Origin: Acidimicrobiales bacterium
GTDB taxonomy: Bacteria > Actinomycetota > Acidimicrobiia > Acidimicrobiales > Poriferisodalaceae
Reading direction: 5' to 3'
Assembly: GCA_030743005.1 (NCBI GenBank)
Contig: JASLTG010000001.1
Span: 109,975-173,974, forward strand
DNA: 64,000 nt
A program made the translations under genes and the position numbers. The notes below the pieces were generated by a model. It was given only the letters and a program-made list of their open reading frames with translations. It was not told where the DNA came from and did not search any database. This document shows, piece after piece, positions 34,984 to 42,959 of the stretch (position 1 is the first letter of the stretch; each line of letters opens with the position of its first letter).

Positions 34984-37146
34984 CTAGGCGGAAATATTGG
35001 CTTCGGAGTCCACATCTGCCGAATTTTGGTCTTTGAGGCTATGGAACTGACGGAGACGAAGACTGTTCGCCACAACTAGGAGCGATGAAGAAGCCATAGC
35101 AATCGCAGCGTAAGTCGGCGACAGGTAGCCGGTCACTGCGAGCGGTAAAGCGATCGCGTTGTATGAAAAAGCCCAAACAAGGTTTCCCTTAATTACTGCC
35201 AAGGTTCTGCGGGATAAAGCGATTCCGTCAGCTACAGCTCGAGGGTCGTTGGTCATGATGGTTAGATCGGCTGCGCTCCGCGCGGCGTCAGTTCCGGCCT
35301 GTAACGCTATGCCTAGATCTGCAGTTGCTAAGGCCGGAGTGTCATTGATGCCATCGCCGACCATAGCGACGCATTTTCCAGTTGACTGAAGCGCTGCAAC
35401 ATGGTCACGTTTTTGGTCGGGCAATACCTCTGCAATGACGTTTTCTATGTTGAGTTGGTTGGCAACGCGTTCAGCGACTTTATGGCTATCACCTGAAAGT
35501 AAAACAACCTCAAGATCCATGTCGGACAGCAACGACACAGCTTCAGGGCTAGTAGGACGAATCTCGTCTCGAATTGAGACTGAAGCTTCAGCGGTTGCTC
35601 CTCGGCCTATAAATAACGTGGTTCCTTCAAAGGTCGTGTTTTCTAACTGAGTTGGAACCTGTGCAAATAGTTCTGCTTTGCCTACGCGGATTTCTGTTCC
35701 GTTGACCCTGCCGGTAATTCCTTTGCCCGGCTGGTTGGTGAATTCTGTGACTTCCGCCTCTCCGTCTATGAAGGGTTGGAACGCCCGAGCGATCGGATGA
35801 CCCGATCTCGATTCAAGAGCAGCGGCCGACGATAGGAGAAGAGGATCGTTATTCGCTGCGGAGGAAATATTTACGATTGATGGGTGGCCGGTAGTCAAGG
35901 TGCCTGTTTTGTCGAACACAACAGTGTCGACAGCTCTTGTCGAATCCAACACATGGGCTCCGGCGACGACCACACCTAGCTGGGCTGCTCGCCCAGTTCC
36001 AACTAACACCGCTAGAGGTGTCGCCAACCCAAATGAGCAAGGACATGACACGACTAATACCGCTACAGCAGCGATCAGCGCATCGCTTCCTTGATGGCCG
36101 ATGACCCACCGAACTACAAGGGTTCCCAGAGCTATGAGGATCACAATCGGCACGAACCTCGCAGCAACCAAATCGGCGAGGCGTTGTATTGGCACTTGAG
36201 TGGCTTGGGCATCCTCAACGAGCCTCGCAACTCTGGCCAGTTCGGTGTCTTCACCTACCGCTGTTGCCTTGACCACTAAAGCTCCTGGGCCGTTGAGAAC
36301 CCCACCAGCTACGCCTGAGCCGGGTGAAACTTCAATCGGCATTGATTCCCCTGTGGCCTGAGACGCGTCTACCTCTGAGAATCCTTCGATCACATCGCCG
36401 TCTGTAGCGACTCGTTCTCCTGGGGCGACAATGAATTCCATTCCGACCACTAGTTCTTCAACCGGTAACTCGCTACCGTCGCGAAGCAGCGCTTGTTTTG
36501 GGGTGAGGTCTGCTAGCGCGCGTAATGAGTCGCCGGATGCCCGCATTGCTCGCGCTTCCCACCATTTTCCTAAAAGAACGAAGGCGACTATCGCGTTCGC
36601 CCCTCCGAAGTGGAGGCTGTGGTCAGCATTTAGTGCGAGCACCACGATGGACCAGGACCATGCAGCCAGGGTTCCTAACGAAATAAGAGTGTCCATCGCT
36701 AGGGATCTTTGAAGTATCTGTAGATATGCCGAATGATGAAAAGTCCAGCCAGCCCACCAGACACATACTGTGGAAAGTGCTGCAACGACCCAGTCGCTGC
36801 CAGAGAACTGAAGGAACATTGTCACCATTGCAAAGAGAGCGATGAGTAAGGCTGGAATGGTTTTTCGTCTGAGAGCAGACTCAGTTGAGGATTGGATTTG
36901 TTGCCTGTCACCGTCCTCTATGGCCTGATAGCCGAGATCTGCGACTACCTCAGTCACGGTTGATGAATCGAGTTCTTGGCCATGCCAGACAAGGGAGGTT
37001 GCGGTAGCGAAATTGACGTGAGCGGTTTCGACTCCGTCGAGGTTCAATAAAGCGTTTTCAACCCGAGTTGCGCATGCAGTGCAGGTCATCCCTTGGATGA
37101 TGAATTGGGTTCGTTTCTTCTCGACTAGAGGAGGAACCGGAGCCAT
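34984..37146 (-). CDS. copA: Copper-transporting P1B-type ATPase
   Basis: Inner-membrane heavy-metal pump, 720 residues. An N-terminal metal-binding domain carries 'GMTCTAC' (Cys22, Cys25). The transport motif is 'CPCSFGLATP' at 368-370, the P1B-1 CPC of Cu(I) pumps. 'TGES' is at 265-268, the phosphorylation site 'DKTGTLT' at 412-418, 'SGHPIARA' is the nucleotide-domain HP motif, and 'GDGINDTPAL' the hinge. About eight membrane helices are visible. No CopZ chaperone or CsoR/CueR regulator is nearby. It is divergent from rimO by 64 bp and heads the minus-strand run to the SnoaL-like gene. Confidence 0.94.
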   Translation of the reverse strand: MAPVPPLVEKKRTQFIIQGMTCTACATRVENALLNLDGVETAHVNFATATSLVWHGQELDSSTVTEVVADLGYQAIEDGDRQQIQSSTESALRRKTIPALLIALFAMVTMFLQFSGSDWVVAALSTVCVWWAGWTFHHSAYLQILQRSLAMDTLISLGTLAAWSWSIVVLALNADHSLHFGGANAIVAFVLLGKWWEARAMRASGDSLRALADLTPKQALLRDGSELPVEELVVGMEFIVAPGERVATDGDVIEGFSEVDASQATGESMPIEVSPGSGVAGGVLNGPGALVVKATAVGEDTELARVARLVEDAQATQVPIQRLADLVAARFVPIVILIALGTLVVRWVIGHQGSDALIAAVAVLVVSCPCSFGLATPLAVLVGTGRAAQLGVVVAGAHVLDSTRAVDTVVFDKTGTLTTGHPSIVNISSAANNDPLLLSSAAALESRSGHPIARAFQPFIDGEAEVTEFTNQPGKGITGRVNGTEIRVGKAELFAQVPTQLENTTFEGTTLFIGRGATAEASVSIRDEIRPTSPEAVSLLSDMDLEVVLLSGDSHKVAERVANQLNIENVIAEVLPDQKRDHVAALQSTGKCVAMVGDGINDTPALATADLGIALQAGTDAARSAADLTIMTNDPRAVADGIALSRRTLAVIKGNLVWAFSYNAIALPLAVTGYLSPTYAAIAMASSSLLVVANSLRLRQFHSLKDQNSADVDSEANISA

Positions 37147-37210
37147 AGACCAACACTACAACCCTGTTTCAGATCGATAGCTACCCGCGACGCCGTACCC
37201 TAGGGATGTA

Positions 37211-38491
37211 ATGGTTCAGCCTCAACAGCGTTTTCATTTACACACGTTGGGGTGCCCCAAGAATCAAGTTGACTCAGACAAGATCGCGGGCACTCTGATC
37301 GATGATGGCCTAGTTCCGACTGAAGATGTGTCGTCGGCAGACTTGGTGGTGGTGAATACCTGCGCGTTCATTGAAGAAGCCCGGGAGGAATCGATTAACG
37401 CGGTTTTGCAGTTAGAACAGGAACGAATGCCAGGCTCGCGCATCGTGATAACTGGCTGCCTTGCGGAGCGGTACGGAGAGGAACTAGTTGAGGCGCTACC
37501 AGAGGTAGATCACGTCGCCGGATTTGGTGTCCCGGTCAACCTCACTCGAAAACCTGGTGGGTTGTCAGTGAAAACTGAGCTACAAGCACCTCAGTTTGAT
37601 CTGCTTAATTTGCGTCGACCGGCGGCGAGTCTCCCGTGGGCGTACGTAAAAATTGCCGAAGGATGTGATCGGGCGTGCGGATTTTGTGCAATTCCATCTT
37701 TTCGTGGTCCACAAAAAAGTCGTGAGGTCGATTCGATATTGCGTGAGATCGATGATCTTTCAATTCGCGAAGCAGTGTTGGTCGCTCAGGATTTAGCTAG
37801 CTATGGATCGGACCTAGGGAGACGGGGGTCAATCGTTTCTCTTGTCAACGCGGTGAGAGAAAGAGTCGAGCGAGTGCGGCTTTTGTATCTCTATCCGTCT
37901 GACCTCTCTGATGAGTTGATCGAGGCGGTCTTGGCCGGTGGATTGCCCTATTTTGACCTGTCACTTCAGCATGTGACACGCAGCCATCTGCGACGGATGA
38001 GACGCTGGGGTGACGGCGGAAAGTTTCTGGAACGCATCAGTCGAATTCGTGAGCTATGTCCGGAAGCGGTGTTTAGATCCAATTTTATTGTCGGGTATCC
38101 GGGAGAAACCGAGGATGATCAGGCCGAGCTTGCATCATGGTTGCAAGAAGCCCAGTTGGATTGGTGCGGGTTCTTTACCTACTCGCGTGAAGAGGGCACC
38201 TATGCGGCCGATCTCGAAGAACAAGTCGCCGAGAAACTTATGAGAGAGCGCCACGCGGAGCTGAGTGAAATCCAAGACGCAATAACAGCGGACCGTCGTG
38301 ATCAGCTTGTAGGACACAAGATTGAAGTGTTGATCGACGCGCCTGGCGTCGGCCGGTCCCATCGCGAAGCACCCGAAATAGATGGGATAGTCAAGGTTCC
38401 CCAGATTTTAAAGCCGGGTGAGATTTATGATGTGGCTGTCATCCGGTCAGAAGGTCCTGATCTTGAAGCCGTACTAGCAGAAGTGTCTTGA
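37211..38491 (+). CDS. rimO: Ribosomal protein S12 methylthiotransferase RimO
   Basis: Radical-SAM enzyme that adds a methylthio group to the conserved Asp of ribosomal protein S12. The N-terminal auxiliary cluster uses Cys15, Cys51 and Cys83; the SAM cluster is CxxxCxxC at 152, 156, 159 in 'CDRACGFC'; the C-terminal TRAM domain occupies the last ~65 residues. The 'TLGCPKNQVDS' start separates it from MiaB. 426 residues, ATG start. The stop overlaps the pgsA start (TGATG). rimO-pgsA-cinA-recA is a normal actinobacterial order and marks the return to core genes. Confidence 0.95.
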   Translation: MVQPQQRFHLHTLGCPKNQVDSDKIAGTLIDDGLVPTEDVSSADLVVVNTCAFIEEAREESINAVLQLEQERMPGSRIVITGCLAERYGEELVEALPEVDHVAGFGVPVNLTRKPGGLSVKTELQAPQFDLLNLRRPAASLPWAYVKIAEGCDRACGFCAIPSFRGPQKSREVDSILREIDDLSIREAVLVAQDLASYGSDLGRRGSIVSLVNAVRERVERVRLLYLYPSDLSDELIEAVLAGGLPYFDLSLQHVTRSHLRRMRRWGDGGKFLERISRIRELCPEAVFRSNFIVGYPGETEDDQAELASWLQEAQLDWCGFFTYSREEGTYAADLEEQVAEKLMRERHAELSEIQDAITADRRDQLVGHKIEVLIDAPGVGRSHREAPEIDGIVKVPQILKPGEIYDVAVIRSEGPDLEAVLAEVS

Positions 38492-39081
38492 TGGAAGAAT
38501 CGGACGAAACAGGCTGTCCCACCTATGGGCCGACTGCGCTTGCTACACCTGCAAACTTTGTGACCGTAGCCCGAATCTTGGCGACGCCAGTATTTGTGTT
38601 ACTCATTGCCAATAGCGATCCGTCGTGGATCACTTTTGCTGTCGGATTTACGATCGGTATGTCTGATTTCGCTGATGGTTGGTTGGCGCGACGACAAGGC
38701 GCTACTAGATCCGGAGCTTTCCTGGATCCGCTTGCCGACAAGGTACTGGTATTGGGTGGAATGTTGGCCCTAGTAGTCAACGACCAGTTTCATTGGGTTC
38801 CGGTAGCGGTAATCGCTGTTCGCGAGTTGCTAATCAGCGCATACAGGTCTCGAGCGGGACGCCGGGGAATCACTGTTCCCGCAACGAAGATGGCCAAGTG
38901 GAAGACATTCGTCCAGCTGTGGGCTATTGGGTTTGCGGTGATTCCGCCGATAGCGAGTTCAGCGCATTGGATTGCTACCGCAACGCTGTGGCTCGCCGTG
39001 TTGCTTACTTTCCAAACGGGAGTTTCTTACATGGTTGGTGCTCGAAAAATGGCGCAGATCCAATTGGGTGACGACAGCTAA
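38491..39081 (+). CDS. pgsA: CDP-diacylglycerol-glycerol-3-phosphate 3-phosphatidyltransferase
   Basis: Integral membrane CDP-alcohol phosphotransferase making phosphatidylglycerol phosphate, 196 residues with several helices. The signature D59-x2-D62-G63-x2-A66-R67 and G75-x3-D79-x3-D83 is present, but the gap between Arg67 and Gly75 is seven residues, one fewer than the textbook eight. ATG 38491 follows directly on the rimO stop (TGATG), so I prefer it to the TTG one codon earlier. It is translationally coupled to rimO. Confidence 0.93.
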   Translation: MEESDETGCPTYGPTALATPANFVTVARILATPVFVLLIANSDPSWITFAVGFTIGMSDFADGWLARRQGATRSGAFLDPLADKVLVLGGMLALVVNDQFHWVPVAVIAVRELLISAYRSRAGRRGITVPATKMAKWKTFVQLWAIGFAVIPPIASSAHWIATATLWLAVLLTFQTGVSYMVGARKMAQIQLGDDS

Positions 39082-39159
39082 CGTCGTGGTGTGGTCCTTT
39101 TGGTAAACCCAGCTGTTAGAAGTGTCCACAGTGGATGCGAAGAACAATAGGGTCAAGAC

Positions 39160-40419
39160 ATGAATTGTGAAGTCATAGCCGTCGGCACCGAACTGTTACT
39201 TGGGCAGATTGTCGATACCAATTCCTCGTGGATTGGCGGACAGTTAGCTCTCGCCGGTATTGACAGTCACTATCAAACCAAAGTCGGCGACAACTGGAGT
39301 CGGATAGAGGAAGCGGTGCGGTTAGGTCTCGAGCGAAGTGACGCGGTCATAATGTGCGGCGGTTTGGGACCCACCCAAGATGACATCACCCGCGAAGTCA
39401 TAGCGAGCGTTGTCGAATCTGACTTGGTCCTTGATGAAGGAATAGCGGACCGGATTCGAGAGATGTTTAAGACTCGAGGTCGCGAGATGCCGGAGAACAA
39501 CCTGCGACAGGCCATGGTGCCTGAGGGTGCTCGAACTATGGCCCAGCAGCCAGGAACAGCCCCTGGTTTGGTCGTACCAGTAGAAACGGCTAACGGGGAC
39601 CAGAAAGTCATATATGCGGTTCCCGGAGTTCCTTATGAGATGAAAGAAATGGTCCTCGGAACCGTCCTTCCTGATCTGCAGGCCCGGTCGGGGATCACTT
39701 CTGTGATTGAAAGCAGAGTGCTGCGAACATGGGGTCAAAGTGAATCTGGACTAGCGGAAATACTCAGTCAACGCATAAGCGACCTAGAGGTAGTGGGTAA
39801 TCCCACCCTGGCTTTCCTTGCCAGTGGGGTTGAAGGCATAAAAGTTCGAATTACAGCAAAAGCTGCTACTTCCACTGAGGTTGATCGGATACTTCAAGAA
39901 GAAGAACTCTTCTTAAGAGAATTACTTGGCGACCTGATATTTGCTGTCAACGAAGACAATATGGAGTCAACGGTTCTGACTCTTCTTGCCGAAAGAGGGT
40001 TAAGCCTTGGTGTTGTGGAAACAACGACAGCTGGGTATCTCGCTCATCGCCTAGCTACAGCTCGGAGTGGGACTGAGGCGTTTTCAGGTGGGGTCGCAGC
40101 TCGTGGTGCCGGGATCTTGTCGTATTTACTTAAAGGTGACCCGGGTGCATGGCAACCAGATGAAGCCGCCATGCAGTTAGCGCGGGTAGCGCGAGGAATT
40201 TTGGTGTCTGATGTCGGCATCGCCACCACCTCTATAGAAGACCCAGCTCGTGCTACTGAGTCTCATCCCTTTGGAACTGCGTGGCTCGCCGTGTCGATGG
40301 AGGGGTTTGAGACGGTGGAACAGGTGAGCCTTCCAGGTGACCTGGAAAGAATTCGCCAGTTCAGCGTCATTTCGTTGCTCAATCTTTTGAGGCTTCACCT
40401 TGAAAGATCTCGCTCTTAA
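39160..40419 (+). CDS. cinA: CinA family protein with altered amidase motif
   Basis: Two-domain CinA: an N-terminal MoCF/COG1058 domain ('CEVIAVGTELLLGQIVDTN', 'GGLGPTQDD', 'VPGVPYEM') and a C-terminal PncC-like domain starting near residue 280. In active NMN amidohydrolases the C-terminal motif reads 'AESCTGG' with Ser as nucleophile; here it is 'VETTTAG' at 286-292, so the Ser is Thr288 and the following Cys is Thr289. The N-terminal ADP-ribose pyrophosphatase-type domain looks intact. 419 residues, ATG start. It precedes thpR by two bases, so both are probably coupled. Confidence 0.9.
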   Translation: MNCEVIAVGTELLLGQIVDTNSSWIGGQLALAGIDSHYQTKVGDNWSRIEEAVRLGLERSDAVIMCGGLGPTQDDITREVIASVVESDLVLDEGIADRIREMFKTRGREMPENNLRQAMVPEGARTMAQQPGTAPGLVVPVETANGDQKVIYAVPGVPYEMKEMVLGTVLPDLQARSGITSVIESRVLRTWGQSESGLAEILSQRISDLEVVGNPTLAFLASGVEGIKVRITAKAATSTEVDRILQEEELFLRELLGDLIFAVNEDNMESTVLTLLAERGLSLGVVETTTAGYLAHRLATARSGTEAFSGGVAARGAGILSYLLKGDPGAWQPDEAAMQLARVARGILVSDVGIATTSIEDPARATESHPFGTAWLAVSMEGFETVEQVSLPGDLERIRQFSVISLLNLLRLHLERSRS

Positions 40420-40421
40420 CT

Positions 40422-40910
40422 GTGACTAGAGCCTTCATAGCGGTTCCACTTCCCGAGTCGGTCCGTGCCAATTTGCTTCTGTTGGACCGCAGTGAGCAGG
40501 GGATTAGTTGGAGTTGTCCGAATCGGTGGCACATAACGATCCAATTTTTTGAAGATGCCGATATGGGACATCTGGAGCGATTGTTTTTTCAGATAGAAGC
40601 GCAGGAAGCTGTCGCAAGTTTGGGTCCGAGGGTGAGCCGGCTCGGCCAGCAGATTCTCATGGTCCCTGCTGACGGCTTGTCGGGTGTAGCTGACCAAGTT
40701 CGGACCGCTACGGCACCGCAGGGTTCAAATGATCACTTTCCGTTTGTTGGTCATATAACTCTGGGTCGAATGAAAGAAACTGGTGGTGCGGCGCTAGAAG
40801 GAGCACCGATCGAAGGAGTTTTTCGAGTTAATCAGTTGCTGTTAGTTGAAAGTCGTATCGACTCTGGAGGGCACACCCACACTGTTGTTGGTTCTCAACC
40901 ACTGTTGTAG
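40422..40910 (+). CDS. thpR: RNA 2',3'-cyclic phosphodiesterase (2'-5' RNA ligase family)
   Basis: Two-histidine phosphoesterase of 162 residues that hydrolyses RNA 2',3'-cyclic phosphate ends. The two HxTx motifs are His37-Ile-Thr39-Ile and His111-Ile-Thr113-Leu, as required. GTG start two bases after the cinA stop. The family member in E. coli also shows 2'-5' ligation in vitro. Its placement in the cinA-recA block is common in actinobacteria. No unusual feature is visible. Confidence 0.93.
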   Translation: MTRAFIAVPLPESVRANLLLLDRSEQGISWSCPNRWHITIQFFEDADMGHLERLFFQIEAQEAVASLGPRVSRLGQQILMVPADGLSGVADQVRTATAPQGSNDHFPFVGHITLGRMKETGGAALEGAPIEGVFRVNQLLLVESRIDSGGHTHTVVGSQPLL

Positions 40911-40955
40911 CGGCGGGTTTTCGCAACCGGTCGCAACTTCTGAAAGGCTGTGGTC

Positions 40956-41858
40956 ATGCGCTTTAGCTTCTGGACAGGTAATGGTCAATCGTGGGAAGAC
41001 ACTCTTGAAGGGTGCCGCTACGCAGAGAGCACTGGGTGGGATGGCATCTGGTATGCCGATCACTTCATGCCCAATGAAGAGAATGTTGACCAGCCGATCC
41101 ATGAGGCATGGTCGGTCTTGGCAGCAGTAGCTGCTTGTGTTCCTCGTGTCCGTATTGGCCCGCTGGTCGCTGGAAACACCTATAGGAACCCGGCGCTCAC
41201 AGCAAAGATTGCTGCGACTATCGATCACATATCTGGTGGCCGAGTTGTGTTGGGTATAGGTGCAGGTTGGCAGGAGAACGAACATGAAAAGTACGGGTTC
41301 GACTTTTCAACTGTCAAAGGTCGCCTCGACCGGCTCGATGAAGCGGTGGAGATCATAAGTTCGCTCTTGGCGAACAACCGCACTGATTTTCAAGGTGAGC
41401 ATTACAGCGTTATCGATGCTCCTCTCGATCCCAAACCAATACAAAACAAGATCCCCCTCATGATCGGAGGTGGAGGTCGTAAGCGGACATTGCGTACCGC
41501 AGCACTTCATGCCGACGAATGGAACTATTGGGGAATGCCTGACGACATAGCAGAACTTTGTGGGGTGTTGAATGCCCACTGCGAAGACGTTGGCCGCGAC
41601 GGCGAAGAAATCCAAAGATCGGCCTGCGCGTTGATGTTTATTGGTGAAGACGAAGAGAAACTCTCACGTTTTCGCGACACCGACTTCGGGCGAGCCACGA
41701 TCGTGGGAACACCTGCGGAAGTCATTGACATAGTTGGGGCCTACTCCGAGGTGGGATTGAACGAGTTGATAGTCCCTGACTTCACTTTCGGGCCACTCGA
41801 ACGCAAGAAAGAGTCGATGGATCTCTTCATTGAGCAAGTAGCGCCTGAATTTCGTTAA
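40956..41858 (+). CDS. LLM-class flavin/F420-dependent oxidoreductase
   Basis: TIM-barrel luciferase-like monooxygenase family protein, 300 residues. 'MRFSFWTGNGQSWED' at the start, 'WYADHFMPNE' and 'VLGIGAGWQENEH' are the family's barrel segments; 'PLMIGGGGRKRTLR' is the phosphate-binding part. Many actinobacterial members use coenzyme F420 rather than FMN, but the cofactor cannot be settled here. I prefer ATG 40956 to GTG 40950, with AAAGG ten bases upstream. Substrate unknown; it lies between thpR and a convergent enoyl-CoA hydratase, which could mean a catabolic role. Confidence 0.9.
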   Translation: MRFSFWTGNGQSWEDTLEGCRYAESTGWDGIWYADHFMPNEENVDQPIHEAWSVLAAVAACVPRVRIGPLVAGNTYRNPALTAKIAATIDHISGGRVVLGIGAGWQENEHEKYGFDFSTVKGRLDRLDEAVEIISSLLANNRTDFQGEHYSVIDAPLDPKPIQNKIPLMIGGGGRKRTLRTAALHADEWNYWGMPDDIAELCGVLNAHCEDVGRDGEEIQRSACALMFIGEDEEKLSRFRDTDFGRATIVGTPAEVIDIVGAYSEVGLNELIVPDFTFGPLERKKESMDLFIEQVAPEFR

Positions 41859-41881
41859 CGGCTAGGACACGACCGTTTTAT

Positions 41882-42733
41882 CTACGACCAATCGACCTCG
41901 GTGACTAATTGGCCCATCCGTTTCTCTGCTTCTCGAGTTTGACCACCGGCATCTAGGAAACTACGCATTGCTGGTTCAGCCTCTGGGGTTCGCAGTAGCC
42001 GCTGAAAAAGATAACGCTCCTCCATCAATCCGTCGCTTAATGAAAGAGTGTCCGCGTTGTTGACTGCTTCTTTAGCTAACGCCACAGCATGAGGTGGAAA
42101 GGAAGCGATTCTGAAAGCTAGATCGGTCACGAAAGGGCGTAACTCCTCAGAAGGAAGTGCTCGATTCAGGTAGCCCCAAGTTTCAGCAGTTTCAGCATCG
42201 ATGTCGACGCCTCCCAGAATGATTTCCATCGCCCTTCCCCGACCCACCAGGCGAGGCAATCGTTGGGTTCCAGTACCGCCGGGAAGTATGCCGATAGGAA
42301 CTTCCATTTGATTAACCACTGTCTTACCCAGTGCACCAAATCGCATGTCGCACGACATTGAGAGCTCGCTACCTCCGCCGCCGACTCGGCCTCCAATTTC
42401 AACAATCGTCACCTTGGGCATTGTCCTGTAGGTCTCGCACATCAAGTGAAAGCCAACCAACTCTTCGGGTTTCTCGGCTGGTCCCTCTACCGGGAACTCC
42501 AAAATTGCCGAAACATCAAAATGGGCGATGAAAAAGTCCGGGTCATCGCTCCTTAGGACAACGACACGCACTGAGTCATCTTCGGATACTTGAGCCCCAA
42601 ATTTCGCTAGCTCTCGAAACAAGGAGGGGGTCATGACGTTCATCGGGGGAGCGTCGATAGTTACGAACACCACCCCATTTGTACGTTCGATCTTCAGAAA
42701 TTCGAATTCTTCATCGGCTATATAACTGCTCAT
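41882..42733 (-). CDS. Enoyl-CoA hydratase/isomerase family protein
   Basis: Crotonase-fold protein, 283 residues. 'GGRVGGGGSELSMSCDMRF' forms the oxyanion hole and both catalytic glutamates of true hydratases are present as Glu144 in 'QMEVPIG' and Glu170 in 'RAMEIIL'. The C-terminal trimer helix is at the expected place. It is divergent from recA across 226 bp and convergent with the LLM gene. With the accessory acyl-CoA dehydrogenase, HSD10-like SDR and thiolase it would complete a beta-oxidation cycle, though it is not in their operon. Confidence 0.92.
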   Translation of the reverse strand: MSSYIADEEFEFLKIERTNGVVFVTIDAPPMNVMTPSLFRELAKFGAQVSEDDSVRVVVLRSDDPDFFIAHFDVSAILEFPVEGPAEKPEELVGFHLMCETYRTMPKVTIVEIGGRVGGGGSELSMSCDMRFGALGKTVVNQMEVPIGILPGGTGTQRLPRLVGRGRAMEIILGGVDIDAETAETWGYLNRALPSEELRPFVTDLAFRIASFPPHAVALAKEAVNNADTLSLSDGLMEERYLFQRLLRTPEAEPAMRSFLDAGGQTREAEKRMGQLVTEVDWS

Positions 42734-42784
42734 CTACAGAGTCTCGCGGCTTCGCGGATTGAATGCTTAAGATCTTGCGGTATA

Positions 42785-42796
42785 GAACATTCGTTC
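42785..42796. promoter_or_regulatory. LexA (SOS) box 1 upstream of recA
   Basis: A GAAC-N4-GTTC palindrome, the consensus of the Gram-positive LexA box. It lies 164 bp before the recA start and 11 bp upstream of a second box of the same form. The two boxes are 23 bp apart centre to centre, about two helical turns, so LexA dimers could bind on the same face. Confidence 0.7.
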
Positions 42797-42802
42797 GATA
42801 CT

Positions 42803-42830
42803 TGCCCGAACAGGTGTTCGGATGTACCTT
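42803..42830 (+). promoter_or_regulatory. Predicted recA promoter
   Basis: TTGCCC at 42803-42808 and TACCTT at 42825-42830 are separated by 16 bp and resemble a sigma-70-type pair. The second LexA box lies wholly in the spacer, so LexA binding would block polymerase. The recA ORF's upstream ATG at 42822 falls inside this promoter, which rules it out as a start. Confidence 0.55.
42808..42819. promoter_or_regulatory. LexA (SOS) box 2 upstream of recA
   Basis: GAAC-AGGT-GTTC inside 'CGAACAGGTGTTCG', matching the actinobacterial SOS consensus and the form known from mycobacterial recA. It sits between the -35 and -10 candidates of recA, an expected place for repression. Confidence 0.85.
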
Positions 42831-42944
42831 AATTCTGTCCGCACAATTTCAGGGTCTGACCCTGACCGTACGGTTTCCACCAACAGGGCTAAGTATCTGC
42901 CCGTCAACCAAAGTTGGCTTCAAGTGAAGCCAAAGATACGTCCG

Positions 42945-42950
42945 AGGAGG
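42945..42950 (+). promoter_or_regulatory. recA ribosome binding site
   Basis: AGGAGG nine bases before GTG 42960. This strong site decides the recA start against the longer frame opening at 42822. Confidence 0.85.
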
Positions 42951-42959
42951 ACCAGCAGC

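Noticed and set aside
42822..42959. Upstream extension of the recA frame from ATG 42822
   Set aside because: The ATG lies inside the promoter between LexA box 2 and the -10 element; AGGAGG and GTG 42960 give the normal RecA length.
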